A stretch of 64,000 nucleotides of DNA, taken from assembly GCA_048939725.1 (NCBI GenBank), contig JBHLPG010000001.1, positions 1 through 64,000 of the forward strand, written 5' to 3'. The DNA is from Hodarchaeum sp048939725. GTDB taxonomy: Archaea; Asgardarchaeota; Heimdallarchaeia; Hodarchaeales; Hodarchaeaceae. The number at the start of each line of letters is the position of its first letter. The first letter of the stretch is position 1. The notes under the pieces were generated by a model. The model made no database searches. It had not been told where the DNA came from and saw only the letters and a list, made by a program, of their open reading frames with translations. Of this stretch, positions 44,860 through 54,419 are shown in pieces. Made by a program: the position numbers and the translations under genes.

Positions 44860-46376
44860 GTTGAATCTTTTTGAATGAACTCAAATCCCTCTTGTATGGC
44901 TGCAGGAACGTTTCGGAGAAGATTTGAGAGATTAAAGTTCTTTTTTACAAGTTCTCCAGCTCTTCCATTAATATATGTCCCGATACAAGCAGAATAAAAT
45001 GGTATTTCTGTTTGGGTAAGAAATCCAGCGATTAAACCTGCTAGAATGTCACCTGTTCCTCCCCGTGTCATTTGAGGTGTCCCTGTTTTATTAATTTTCA
45101 ACCTTTCTGTTTGATCGGTTACAATATCCCAATGTCCTTTAATTACCCAAATATTGGGAAAATGCCTTGAAACCTCTTGGACCAGCTCACATCGTTCAAA
45201 GAATTTATAGTGGCCTGTAGGGATTGAGATATCTGTAAGTGTGGCAAATTCTCCCGCGTGGGGTGTCAGGATTGTTTTGGGAGTTACATCTATCATGTTG
45301 AGAAGTTTAAGTGCATCAGCATCTATTACAATTGATTTGTCGAATTGTTTAACTAATTTCAAAACCTCAGAGACCGCTTTTTTGGTATCTGAATGTTGGC
45401 CTAATCCAGGTCCTAAAGCAATAACATCATTTTGCTCAATTAACTCTCTTGATAGTGAATCCACTGTTAAGTGTGGAGAGGGGTAATCATATACAATAAA
45501 TTCTGGTGAATATGAGCGAATTACAGTACTGACTTTCTCTGGGGACAATATTGAAACCAAATCAACTCCTGCTTGAACAGCTCCCATTCCGGTAAGTGCT
45601 GGTGCACCAGAATATGTTTCATTTCCTCCAATGACTAATATCCTTCCATTATCTCCTTTCTTAGACCACGAACTACGGGATTTAAGGGCCAATAAGTCAC
45701 CTGGTCCTATGATCTTTTCTGCTTCAGGTGGGATCCCGATTGGTAAAACTCGAATTTGTCCAGCATTTTTGTCTGTTAAGCCTTGTTTTTGTTTATGAAA
45801 TATTCCTGTATATTGTGGAGTCAAAAATACAGTTGCTGATCCTCCTGTATTTGGATCAATTCCTGTAGGCGTATCAGCACTAATTACAATAGCTCCCTGT
45901 TTTTGCCATCGTTTTATTATTTTGATTAAAGTAGCTAAAGGCTCCCTTAGTCTCCCTTTCATTCCTGTTCCAAGTATACAATCCACAATCAAAGATTTTG
46001 AGTTGATTTTCAGATTTTTTATATCCTCAGTCTGTTTTAGTTCCGTAAGATTAACAGATTCAGACATATTTTGCAGAATTTTCCAATTTTGAAGCGTTGA
46101 CAGTTTAGTGATATTCTTATGCGATCCTATTAGAAAAACGTGGATTGGTAAGTTACGAGAGAGATGTCGTGCTGCTACCATTCCATCCCCTCCATTTCCA
46201 CCTTTTCCAACAAAGATCACTATATCAGATAATTTACTCGCTGAATAAACTTCCCAAACCAGCTCTGCTAGTCCTTTCCCAGCATTTTCCATCAGAATAA
46301 TACGGTTCACACCAAGATATTCGGAGTTTACATCCGCAATACTCATTTCAAGAGTAGAGATCTTCTCTGAATTCAC
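44856..46376 (-). CDS. nnr: bifunctional NAD(P)HX epimerase/dehydratase Nnr, 506 aa
   Basis: The N-terminal YjeF_N epimerase domain has VGKGGNGGDGMVAARHL. The C-terminal YjeF_C dehydratase domain has LVIGGNETYSGAPALTG, LTPHAGEFATLT and TRGGTGDILAGLIAGF, the nucleotide and ADP sites. The enzyme repairs hydrated NAD(P)H. Both domains appear intact at normal length. Start ATG 46376 lies in a short gap before the divergent glycosyltransferase. Confidence 0.96.
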
Positions 46377-46513
46377 ATTTAATCACCAGAGACAATATAA
46401 CGAAGGCACGCAAAGAACGATTAGCCTATTACCCATACTTTCTGAAAAATTTTACCACCAATAAATTTTCAAAGTTCCCGAAACTTTTCAAACCATTAAA
46501 GGATAGATGTGAT

Positions 46514-47971
46514 TTGGACTATCTATTTCTTTTCCTCTTGAGTATTAACATCATTTCAGGGATTCTTCTATTCCCATATCCAATTAACATGTTTCTCCTC
46601 GCGGTTTCATCACGGAAATGGAAGGATCCTCAAATTAAGGATTATTATAAAGAACACGAATTACCTAGAGTCACGATTCAGTTACCAATTTTCAATGAGT
46701 ATAGAATTATACAACGTACTCTTACGAACATTACTAGACTGATATATCCTAAAGGAAAACTTCATATCCAAGTTTTAGATGACTCTACAGACCAAACATC
46801 AGCAATTCTTGATACAGAAGTTCTACTCCTTAAAAAACAGGGATTCAATATCGAAATAATTCGTAGGAGGAGTCGGGAGGGGTATAAAGCTGGTGCCCTA
46901 GCAAATGGATTAAATCATGGGACTTCAGAGTTTATATTGATTTTAGATGCTGATTTCCAACTCAATCCCCATTTTTTGGAACAGAGTATACATTATTTCA
47001 AGAACAACGATAAGCTAGGTGCCATTCAGACCCGCTGGGTTCATTCTAATCTTTATTACTCTTTATTCACGCGGTCTATGGCGATTGGGCTTGATGGCCA
47101 TTTTCTTATTGAGAAACCAGGTCGTAAAAGGAGAAAAGCTTTCATCACTTTTAATGGAACGGGAGGGATATGGCGGCGTTCAGTAATAGAGGAAAGCGGA
47201 GGATGGTCTTCAGCAACGCTTGCAGAAGACTTGGATCTAGCTTATCGTGCTCAGATGAAGAGTTATGAGATCATTTATCTATCTAATGTTACTAATTCAC
47301 AAGAAATCCCTCCTACGCTTCGTTGTTGGATAATACAGCAAAGTAGATGGTCAAAGGGTTTTTCTCAGAATATAAGGAAGAATTATATTGCATTTTGGAA
47401 GAATTCAAGAGGGAAGTCACGCATACAAGGGACTCTCCATCAGACACAATATTTGGCCCCCCTATTGATCTTAGTTATAACCATATCTGGCTCTTTGTTG
47501 ATATTTTTTCCTGAATATGATGTTAACTTGTTATCTACTTTAGGTATCCTTTATTCTATCGCAGCTACATTAGGTATCATAGCCTATGTGATTTCAGTAC
47601 ATCGAGCACAAAGGCCAACCAAAGATATTTTTCTAATTCCATTATTTCTTTTCTGGGGAGCTGGATTAATTGTAAGAATGGGATTAGCTACAATATATGG
47701 ATTTTTTCAGAAAGGTGGAGAATTCAAACGAACACCTAAGTACAATTTATTTGACAAGAAGAAAACATCCTCAACAAACACAAGGGAGAGAATTCCATTA
47801 GATAAAGTCTTTCTAGCCGAATTGGGCTATATGGTGATTATTAGTTTGGGTTTACTTAAAGGAATAGAGTTGGGGGGGCTGTTTTTGTCACAAGTAATCT
47901 TTAACTTATTTCTACTTTTAAGCTTGCTAAATTTGGTGTTTTCCGAACTACTCCATGCTTTTGTGAGATAA
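46514..47971 (+). CDS. membrane glycosyltransferase family 2 (cellulose synthase-like), 485 aa
   Basis: An N-terminal membrane helix is followed by the GT2 core: PRVTIQLPIFNE, VLDDSTDQTS, ILDADFQLNP (DxD), TFNGTGGIWRR, TLAEDLDLAYR and QQSRWSKG, the last matching the Q/RxxRW motif of processive synthases. Four or more C-terminal helices form the transport segment. It probably builds or extends a polysaccharide or glycolipid at the membrane. Start is TTG 46514. Confidence 0.9.
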   Translation: MDYLFLFLLSINIISGILLFPYPINMFLLAVSSRKWKDPQIKDYYKEHELPRVTIQLPIFNEYRIIQRTLTNITRLIYPKGKLHIQVLDDSTDQTSAILDTEVLLLKKQGFNIEIIRRRSREGYKAGALANGLNHGTSEFILILDADFQLNPHFLEQSIHYFKNNDKLGAIQTRWVHSNLYYSLFTRSMAIGLDGHFLIEKPGRKRRKAFITFNGTGGIWRRSVIEESGGWSSATLAEDLDLAYRAQMKSYEIIYLSNVTNSQEIPPTLRCWIIQQSRWSKGFSQNIRKNYIAFWKNSRGKSRIQGTLHQTQYLAPLLILVITISGSLLIFFPEYDVNLLSTLGILYSIAATLGIIAYVISVHRAQRPTKDIFLIPLFLFWGAGLIVRMGLATIYGFFQKGGEFKRTPKYNLFDKKKTSSTNTRERIPLDKVFLAELGYMVIISLGLLKGIELGGLFLSQVIFNLFLLLSLLNLVFSELLHAFVR

Positions 47972-47973
47972 TT

Positions 47974-48387
47974 TTATCTTCTATCAATCCCTAGACAGTC
48001 ATGCTTCTCTGGTAAGCGGTGTTCCGCACAAAAATAGCGATTGCAATAGCTACAGGTAAAACCCATCAATTCTTTCCTTCCACAATGTTCACATAACCCT
48101 TTCATTACAGTTTTTTTGGTCATTTTGGGTGGAGGGATAATAGTTGGGCGGAAGGATGCCGATCGGGGAGTATAATACTGATTGTAAGAAGGGGATCGTG
48201 TATGGTTCCGCATAGGTTGAATAATAAAGACATAAATTATTATTAAAGAAGAAAATATTGTTATTCCGCCTAGGAGGAGTAAATTCAACCAAGGTTCTGA
48301 TGAAAAGAGTGATACAACAACGATTGAGATAATGGAAAAGATCCCAATAATAAATGCAATTTGTTCGTTTTGTGTCAGTTCATACAA
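47974..48387 (-). CDS. membrane-anchored AN1-type zinc-finger protein, 137 aa
   Basis: Two membrane helices (residues ~10-27 and ~35-56) are followed by a Pro/Tyr-rich linker and a C-terminal AN1 finger. Its ligands are C99-x2-C102-x9-C112-x2-C115-x4-C120-x2-H123-x5-H129-x-C131, the exact AN1 spacing. AN1 fingers in eukaryotes occur in stress and ubiquitin/CDC48-linked proteins. The gene overlaps the upstream site-2 protease by eight bases, so the two are probably made together. Confidence 0.88.
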   Translation of the reverse strand: MYELTQNEQIAFIIGIFSIISIVVVSLFSSEPWLNLLLLGGITIFSSLIIIYVFIIQPMRNHTRSPSYNQYYTPRSASFRPTIIPPPKMTKKTVMKGLCEHCGRKELMGFTCSYCNRYFCAEHRLPEKHDCLGIDRR

Positions 48388-48976
48388 GAATAATCCCTCC
48401 TAACATTCCAAACGGATGAAAAAGCCATAAAATTAGGGTCAAGGAGAATATTAATATAAAGATTGTCTGACTCCACCTGAGAACCTTCGCGCCATCGAGA
48501 ACAGAAAATGGAAGCAGATTAAACAAGGCTAGGTCAAAAGAGAACTTGCTAACAAATACAAAAATTGTCACAAGCCAATTAAAAGGCATTAATGGAGATA
48601 ATACTAAGAAAATTCCTCCAATGAAAATGTTTGTAAGCGGTCCAGCCATGGAAATCCGCCCAGAAGTATCTAATCTATAATCTCCAGAAGATAAGACAAC
48701 TCCAGGAGCAATGATCTTTATAGGAAAAACTACCGAAAATAGAGAAAACATTGCCATATATGGATCCAAGCGAAAGTGTGAGACCAAACCGTTTCCTTGA
48801 GCTACAAATTTATGCGCTAATTCATGAAAAAACCACAAAGGTATGATTAATAACGCTAGAAATAGTAGTTCTAGAATTGTATCGAAGTAGTAGATCGCCA
48901 GAGAGAGCTCAACTAAAACAAATATTGCTGTTCCAATTAATAAATCACGCTTTTCAATTTGTGTGAAGGAAAACAT
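48380..48976 (-). CDS. M50-family site-2-type membrane metalloprotease, 198 aa
   Basis: The zinc motif is HELAH (residues 51-55) in a membrane helix, and the third ligand is Asp in NLLPFSVLDGAKVLRW. Five or so membrane helices are predicted and no PDZ or CBS domain is fused. Such proteases cleave membrane-bound regulators within the bilayer. It lies between an RHH protein upstream and an AN1 protein downstream, in one unit. Confidence 0.9.
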   Translation of the reverse strand: MFSFTQIEKRDLLIGTAIFVLVELSLAIYYFDTILELLFLALLIIPLWFFHELAHKFVAQGNGLVSHFRLDPYMAMFSLFSVVFPIKIIAPGVVLSSGDYRLDTSGRISMAGPLTNIFIGGIFLVLSPLMPFNWLVTIFVFVSKFSFDLALFNLLPFSVLDGAKVLRWSQTIFILIFSLTLILWLFHPFGMLGGIILV

Positions 48977-48997
48977 CCTAAATAGCGACCTCTCTCC

Positions 48998-49192
48998 TCA
49001 CTTATCACTGATTTGGTTGACCAATTTTTCCCACGTACCAAGTTCCTGTTTCAATAATTCTTCAATAGCAATCCTCAAAAAGTGAGACCGTGATTCATAC
49101 TGCTCGATACGTACAAAATTGTCTATAAGGATAAGTATCTGATCTGGGATCTTAATACTGATAGGTTTCTGACGTGTCATTGATACGTCCAC
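48998..49192 (-). CDS. ribbon-helix-helix DNA-binding protein, 64 aa
   Basis: KPISIKIPDQILILIDNFVR forms the beta strand and first helix, and YESRSHFLRIAIEELLKQE the second helix of a CopG/MetJ-type RHH. The start may be ATG 49180. It lies 21 bases upstream of the M50 protease and may regulate that cluster. Confidence 0.85.
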   Translation of the reverse strand: MDVSMTRQKPISIKIPDQILILIDNFVRIEQYESRSHFLRIAIEELLKQELGTWEKLVNQISDK

Positions 49193-49319
49193 TCAATATT
49201 TTGGTTTCTAGCTAATAGTTTCACTTATTATATTTGTTCTTTCATTTTTTTAAATGCTTTCTCGAAACAATTTTATATCTTGACTATCTTGCTTAATTTT
49301 TAGAGTACGGTGGCCTGAA

Positions 49320-50576
49320 GTGAAAAGTGTTCTAATAGTGCCTACAGGCGTTCTTGTTGGAGAGAAAGTCCACGATATGCCGAGAATAATAGATTCTATA
49401 TGGTTTGCCAAAAATTTCACTATAACAAATGAAAATCTAAAAGATTTCATTGGAAAAAATTGGAATAAACTTGTAGAATTATTTAAACAAAAAGAAGAAG
49501 AGATTATTTCTGATAATCCTCCAATTGTAGACTTTCTTCGGCAAGAGGGCTTCATAAATGCTAGATTTGCCGCAGCAGGGGAATTAAATCCATTTAGGAG
49601 TCAAGTGGATAATTATCTTCTAAAAAATATGAAGATTGACACATCTACTTCCATCTCAGATATCATTCGAGAAAGAGCTATGGCAAGAACACGAATACTC
49701 CTGAGGGAGAAAGTTGAGGCTAGAGATATATATATTGCACAAGCAATTAAGAGTATTGATGATGTTAATTCTATCCTTAACTTAATTTACGCTCGATTGT
49801 CAGAATGGTATGGTATTCATTTTCCTGAATTACAGGATTTAGTCCGGGATAATCCTCAATATATTACATTAATTTCCAAAACTCAAGGAGCAATCCGATC
49901 CAATCTTGATGATGACTCTCTATCCCATTTATCTGAAAAAAGACGTGATCTCATTCTCCAAGCAGCACAGAAATCTCTTGGTACAGAGATCTCAACTTAT
50001 GATATGAGCCCAATCTCACAGCTAGCACGTTTTGGGGTTGAAATTCTCAAGACAAAAGACGATTTGGAGAAATACATAGATGAATGCATGAAAGAAATTG
50101 CACCTAATATTCAATGTCTTGTAGGGAGTCTCCTAGGTGCACGTTTGATAGCTCTTGCAGGAAGCTTGGAAGGGTTGGCTAAATGTTCTTCGGGAACTGT
50201 TCAAGTTTTAGGGGCAGAAAAAGCATTATTTAGGCATTTAAGGTCAGGAGAAGACCCTCCAAAACATGGAGTAATTTTTCAATCTTCTTATATCCATTCA
50301 TCAAAAAAGCACCAGCGAGGTAAGATAGCAAGAGCATTAGCTGGTAAATTATCCATAGCTGCAAGAGTTGATTTTTTCAGCGGTGAATTTATCGGTCCCA
50401 CTCTTGTGACGGAATTGGAGAAAAAAATTGAAGATATTAAATCATCATTTCCTGAACCATCAGAACAGCAACTCGAACAAAAACGAATTAAAAAGAAACA
50501 AAAGCGAAAATCCTCCTTTAAAAAAGGAAAAAGAGAATTTAAAGGGAAGAGAAAACAGAAAAAAAGAGACAGATAA
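49320..50576 (+). CDS. nop5: Nop5 (Nop56/58-like) box C/D RNP protein, 418 aa
   Basis: The central coiled coil and Nop domain are clear: NIQCLVGSLLGARLIALAGS-LEGLAKCSSGTVQVLGAEKALF and the PKHGVIFQSSYI segment. The C-terminus is a Lys/Arg-rich tail resembling KKE/D tails of eukaryotic Nop56/58. It bridges L7Ae-bound RNA and fibrillarin, whose gene follows 20 bases downstream. Start is GTG 49320. Confidence 0.97.
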   Translation: MKSVLIVPTGVLVGEKVHDMPRIIDSIWFAKNFTITNENLKDFIGKNWNKLVELFKQKEEEIISDNPPIVDFLRQEGFINARFAAAGELNPFRSQVDNYLLKNMKIDTSTSISDIIRERAMARTRILLREKVEARDIYIAQAIKSIDDVNSILNLIYARLSEWYGIHFPELQDLVRDNPQYITLISKTQGAIRSNLDDDSLSHLSEKRRDLILQAAQKSLGTEISTYDMSPISQLARFGVEILKTKDDLEKYIDECMKEIAPNIQCLVGSLLGARLIALAGSLEGLAKCSSGTVQVLGAEKALFRHLRSGEDPPKHGVIFQSSYIHSSKKHQRGKIARALAGKLSIAARVDFFSGEFIGPTLVTELEKKIEDIKSSFPEPSEQQLEQKRIKKKQKRKSSFKKGKREFKGKRKQKKRDR

Positions 50577-50596
50577 TTTTTCTGAGAGTGGTTTAA

Positions 50597-51274
50597 GTGA
50601 AACTCACAAAAACTAATTTGGAGGGGCTTTTTCAAGCAAAGAACGATAAATCACGGTTAGTAACCCTTAATAAAGTTCCAGGAAAATCAGTTTATGGAGA
50701 ACAGTTACTTTCTATTGATGGGGAAGAATATCGTGTATGGGACCCTTATCGATCGAAATTTGCAGCTGCTTATTTATCAGGAGTGAAACAACTCCCTCAA
50801 ATTCACGATAAACGAATTTTGTATCTAGGAGTGTCAACAGGAACAACAGCTTCTCACCTCTCTGATATATTGGACAAAGGGGTGATTTTTGGAATTGAAT
50901 TCTCTCCTAAAGTTATGCGACGATTTTTCCGTTTAGCAGAACAAAGAAATAATCTAATACCGATACTGGCAGACGCAAGACGACCAGAGGAGTACTCACC
51001 TTTTGTTTTTGAGGTGGATTTAATCTATCAAGATGTTGCACAACCAGAGCAAGCAAAAATATTCGGTAGGAACTCACAGGAATTCTTAAAACCAGGGGGA
51101 CACGGTTTCTTAGCTTTAAAATCACAAAGCATAGATGTGGTTCTCAAACCAGATGAAGTATTCTCTAGTCAAATAGAGGAACTAGAACAAGATTTCGGTT
51201 TAGAAATTCTGGAATATCGTTCTATTGACGCTTTTGAGAAAAAACACGCAGTATTGATTGTAAAAAAGCCATAA
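50597..51274 (+). CDS. fib: fibrillarin (2'-O-methyltransferase of box C/D RNPs), 225 aa
   Basis: The SAM-binding motif is RILYLGVSTGTTASHLSDI, followed by IFGIEFSPKVMRRF, ILADARRPEEY and LIYQDVAQPEQ, with the catalytic Lys in FLALKSQSID. Length equals archaeal fibrillarin without the GAR domain. It is downstream of nop5 in one unit; start is GTG 50597. Confidence 0.97.
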   Translation: MKLTKTNLEGLFQAKNDKSRLVTLNKVPGKSVYGEQLLSIDGEEYRVWDPYRSKFAAAYLSGVKQLPQIHDKRILYLGVSTGTTASHLSDILDKGVIFGIEFSPKVMRRFFRLAEQRNNLIPILADARRPEEYSPFVFEVDLIYQDVAQPEQAKIFGRNSQEFLKPGGHGFLALKSQSIDVVLKPDEVFSSQIEELEQDFGLEILEYRSIDAFEKKHAVLIVKKP

Positions 51275-51297
51275 AAAATCAAAATGATGTTAAAGAA

Positions 51298-51636
51298 TTA
51301 CCCATAATCTCTCCAAGTATTTCCACATTGTTTACATCGATAAAATGTTGTTGAGGCTTCATCAGCACTTCTTGTTTGTAACTGCCAGTAAAATGCTTCG
51401 TTGTTACCACATTTCTCACATTTAGCAGTTGCAGTTGGCATTGTATCCAGACCATGAGGTTCTTCAATAATCACGGTCTTTTCCATATCTGTATGACGGA
51501 TCTTTTGAGATATTTCGAAAGCCTTTGAATTCCCATCTGAATTAATAGTCTTTCCACACGCCGGGCATTTCATTAAAGTTTTTCCATTTGGTTGTCTTTC
51601 AGGAACCAGAAGAGCGCCACAATCACAAAATTGCAT
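51298..51636 (-). CDS. tfs: transcription factor S (TFIIS/Rpb9-like), ~112 aa
   Basis: The N-terminal zinc ribbon (CDCGALL...CPACGK) and the C-terminal ribbon (CEKCGNN...CKQCGNTW) are present. The acidic hairpin RSADEAST carries the Asp-Glu pair that triggers RNA cleavage by stalled polymerase. ATG 51636 begins directly at MQFCDCG; ATG 51642 and a TTG 51648 are alternatives. Confidence 0.96.
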   Translation of the reverse strand: MQFCDCGALLVPERQPNGKTLMKCPACGKTINSDGNSKAFEISQKIRHTDMEKTVIIEEPHGLDTMPTATAKCEKCGNNEAFYWQLQTRSADEASTTFYRCKQCGNTWRDYG

Positions 51637-51806
51637 TATCATCAACAAATTTTTACCAAAGAGACGTTTTAAGCGAAAAAATGGCTTTCTTTTAAAGTAG
51701 TTGGAAGATTAAACAAGTTTAAGGAAAACTACAAAATAATTTGTTAAAAGTCATGGGATCACTTAAAACACCGTTAAGTTTTATAGAAGTGAAAGAAGGA
51801 GATTAA

Positions 51807-52115
51807 ATGAGAAGGAAATTTCCCATACCCTATAATGAAACTACAATACTGTCACTTCAAAACATCGCAGCCGACACAAAATTTCAGATAGTTGCCAAAG
51901 TCAAGAGTTTCGATCAAACAGAAATCACCATTACTGATGGCCACGAAGACTTAGAACTAAATATTGAGGGAGAAGAACTACCAGATTTAGAAATTGGTGA
52001 AGTTGTCATTGTTTTTGGTGAAAAATCAGATTCAGGAATTGTGAAAGAACGTATCATCAGATCAAATCTTGATTGGGCTCTTTATCAGAAAACACGAGAA
52101 TTAGAGTCAAAATAA
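51807..52115 (+). CDS. OB-fold protein, 102 aa
   Basis: The pattern FQIVAKVKSFDQTEITITDGHEDLELNI...EIGEVVIVFGEK is a five-stranded OB-fold like nucleic-acid-binding subunits (for example RPA-type). No zinc finger is present. AGAAGGAG is the Shine-Dalgarno. It could be a single-stranded DNA or RNA binding protein; the exact family is not certain. Confidence 0.65.
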   Translation: MRRKFPIPYNETTILSLQNIAADTKFQIVAKVKSFDQTEITITDGHEDLELNIEGEELPDLEIGEVVIVFGEKSDSGIVKERIIRSNLDWALYQKTRELESK

Positions 52116-52308
52116 TTCACAGGGATCTGGGAGTCCTTTTTTTAAACCTAATAGGTAGCTTCTCAAATGATTGTAATATGCCTAATCTTTAAAGTTTAGG
52201 TAATTAGAAGAGAACATTCTTTAAATATTCGTCAATAAAACTGATATTGCCAAGATTTTCTTATATTGGGGTTTCAGTAATCATCCCCATCTATTGGAGG
52301 CATTTGAG

Positions 52309-52752
52309 TTGTCCATGATTGGTGCTGCTAAGAGAGCATATCAAAAAGAGATTATTTCATTTGTTAATAAGCGAGTTGCCGTCATTCTAAAAAATCAAAA
52401 AAAGTATGTAGGAGAATTAAAGGGAGTAAATCCTGAAACTCTTACATGTGTCTTGATTAAGGCGAAACGTGAAAATGAAACAACAGAACTACATCGTATC
52501 TGTATAAATGGTGATCAAATATCTGAAATTTATCTAGAAGAAGCTCCTTTTGATCTTAGTGGATTAAAGGACGAATTGGAACAGATTTTTCGTCGTCCTG
52601 GTGATGTGAAAGTCTATGATGAAGCAGGGCTAATTGTAGTTCTTGAAAGAGTTCGGGTCTCTGAAAGCGGTGTGGAAGGCACAGGACCCGTTGCAGATCG
52701 TGTTCGAGCCATATTCGACAGATATGCTTTGACTCAAAGTTCAGAGGAATAA
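52309..52752 (+). CDS. Lsm/Sm-like domain protein with C-terminal extension, ~147 aa
   Basis: FVNKRVAVILKNQKKYVGEL-KGVNPETLTCVLIKA and LHRICINGDQISEIYL are the Sm1 and Sm2 strands of an Lsm fold. The C-terminal ~75 residues, including GDVKVYDEAGLIVVLE, form a second small domain as in archaeal SmAP3-type proteins. TTG 52309 with GGAGG at 52296-52300 is the likely start; ATG 52315 is close. RpoG follows ten bases downstream. Confidence 0.85.
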   Translation: MSMIGAAKRAYQKEIISFVNKRVAVILKNQKKYVGELKGVNPETLTCVLIKAKRENETTELHRICINGDQISEIYLEEAPFDLSGLKDELEQIFRRPGDVKVYDEAGLIVVLERVRVSESGVEGTGPVADRVRAIFDRYALTQSSEE

Positions 52753-52762
52753 GGGGTTATCT

Positions 52763-53125
52763 ATGATCATAAAAGCTGAAAGGATGCGAGCTGAACTTGA
52801 TTCAGATAATGACCTTTGGCTTATTGATTTTCGAGATGAAGATCAAGGATTAAGAGGGAAAATTGAGATTCCCTCTAGAATAACCTCTATGGATGACGTA
52901 AAAAGTTTTGAAATTGAAATAATCCCACGAGATTCCGTAAAAAAGCCATTAGATTATTCAAACGCAAAGATTGCATATAATGCAATAAACTTTCGAACTA
53001 AACCGGTTGGCACAGAGAGAGTATATTCATTTTCTGCTGGGGGTTTAATGTTACGATTATTTTCTAATAAAGCAATTAAAGATTTCAAAACAGTTCTGAA
53101 AGGATTCATAATCATTGTACGATAA
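52763..53125 (+). CDS. rpoG: RNA polymerase subunit RpoG (Rpb8-like), 120 aa
   Basis: The C-terminal RVYSFSAGGLMLRLFSNKA matches the Rpb8 hallmark 'YVSxGGLLMRLxG', and the rest has the beta-barrel strand pattern of archaeal Rpo8. This subunit is found in Crenarchaeota, Korarchaeota and Asgard archaea, and in all eukaryotes, but not in Euryarchaeota. It lies ten bases after the Lsm gene. The call rests mainly on the C-terminal motif and length. Confidence 0.72.
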   Translation: MIIKAERMRAELDSDNDLWLIDFRDEDQGLRGKIEIPSRITSMDDVKSFEIEIIPRDSVKKPLDYSNAKIAYNAINFRTKPVGTERVYSFSAGGLMLRLFSNKAIKDFKTVLKGFIIIVR

Positions 53126-53203
53126 GACCAATTTTGTCTGAAGTAGTCTACTTCCTTAAACCAAAACACAATAAAAAACAAAATAGCAGATGTATTCAGC
53201 GAA

Positions 53204-53288
53204 GCGGGGGTTTCCCAGCCAGGTCAAAGGAGCTAGGTTGAGGTCCTAGTCGCATAGGCGTTCGTGAGTTCAAATCTCACCCCCCGCA
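53204..53288 (+). tRNA. tRNA-Leu (anticodon GAG)
   Basis: The acceptor stem is GCGGGGG/CCCCCGC with discriminator A. The anticodon arm is CTAGG-TTGAGGT-CCTAG, giving GAG. The variable arm CGC-ATAG-GCG and T arm GTGAG-TTCAAAT-CTCAC confirm class II. There is no intron. The last ~39 bases are identical to tRNA-Leu(CAA) at 35740. Confidence 0.97.
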
Positions 53289-53591
53289 TAAATCCAAAGA
53301 AGATTAATTAAATTCTTATCGAATTTTCAATATGTTTTTTAATCTAATCTCACTATTATTCAATCCGAAATGAATTGGTTAAAATCGGGAATCTTATCGC
53401 GAGTTTATCCTAGATCTTGTAAATAGAATCTCAGAAACGAGATTATGGGTTCCCTCTCCTGCGGAGTTTTATATCAGAGTTCTTTTTAATTAGTGGTATA
53501 TAGGGTTTTGATTGGACTCTAACTAGTATCTATGATGCCTTAAGGTTTTGATCATTTGAAAATTAGATTAGATTTGGGTTGAGGTTTGTAG
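53289..53591. other. intergenic region, no gene seen
   Basis: About 300 bases between tRNA-Leu and the cis-prenyltransferase. I see no gene or strong hairpin. TATA-like runs near 53470-53510 may form the promoter of the following gene. Confidence 0.4.
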
Positions 53592-54377
53592 TTGAGATTT
53601 AATCTTGATTCAATTTTATACCGCTTATATGAGAGGAGGTTATGGGCAGAGATCAAGGATGGTATAGAACAAGGAGTCCATCCCCGTCATGTTGCGCTGA
53701 TTATGGATGGAAATCGTCGTTATGCTCGTTCAAAGAATCTACCTAGCACATTAGGGCACCATTTAGGAAGGGAGAAGCTGAAAGATATCCTTCGCTGGTT
53801 CTACGATTTACAGATTGATTACGTCACACTTTATGCTTTTTCCACAGAGAATTTTGAACGGGATGAGAAGGAAGTGAAAGAGTTAATGCACCTCTTCGAG
53901 CAGAGCTTCCGCGAAATCGTAGATCATCCTGAGATCAAAAAGCGTAATATAAAAATAAAAGTCATTGGTCGAACCCACCTTCTTCCTCAACGTGTTCAAG
54001 AGGCTATTAAAGACGCAGAAGAAATTACACAAACAGCAGCAGATGGGCCTACGTTAATCATTGCAGTTGGTTATGGAGGTCGAGCTGAGATGATCGATGC
54101 GATTAAATCAATTGCACAAAAGGTCGAAAGTGGCAAAATGACAATAGATGATATAAATGAAGTTGTTGTTGAACGCCATCTCTATACTAATGGAATTCCT
54201 GATCCTGATCTTATAATCAGAACATCAGGAGAGGAGCGACTTTCTGGTTTTTTGACATGGCAATCAGCTTATAGCGAATTATATTTCGCTGATGTTTATT
54301 TTCCAAGTTTTCGTAAAATTGACCTGTGGCGGGCTATTAGAACATATCAATCTCGACAACGTCGATTTGGAAAATAA
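53592..54377 (+). CDS. uppS: cis-prenyltransferase (undecaprenyl/polyprenyl diphosphate synthase), 261 aa
   Basis: HVALIMDGNRRYARSK (Asp binds Mg-diphosphate), YAFSTENF-ER, and IRTSGEERLSGFLTWQSAYSELYF are the signature segments. Length is normal. It elongates isoprenoid chains for glycosylation lipid carriers. Start is TTG 53592 with GAGG 8 bases upstream. Confidence 0.97.
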   Translation: MRFNLDSILYRLYERRLWAEIKDGIEQGVHPRHVALIMDGNRRYARSKNLPSTLGHHLGREKLKDILRWFYDLQIDYVTLYAFSTENFERDEKEVKELMHLFEQSFREIVDHPEIKKRNIKIKVIGRTHLLPQRVQEAIKDAEEITQTAADGPTLIIAVGYGGRAEMIDAIKSIAQKVESGKMTIDDINEVVVERHLYTNGIPDPDLIIRTSGEERLSGFLTWQSAYSELYFADVYFPSFRKIDLWRAIRTYQSRQRRFGK

Positions 54378-54419
54378 TATAGTAATCTTAGACTGTTATT
54401 CCTAGTAACATCCTAAATT

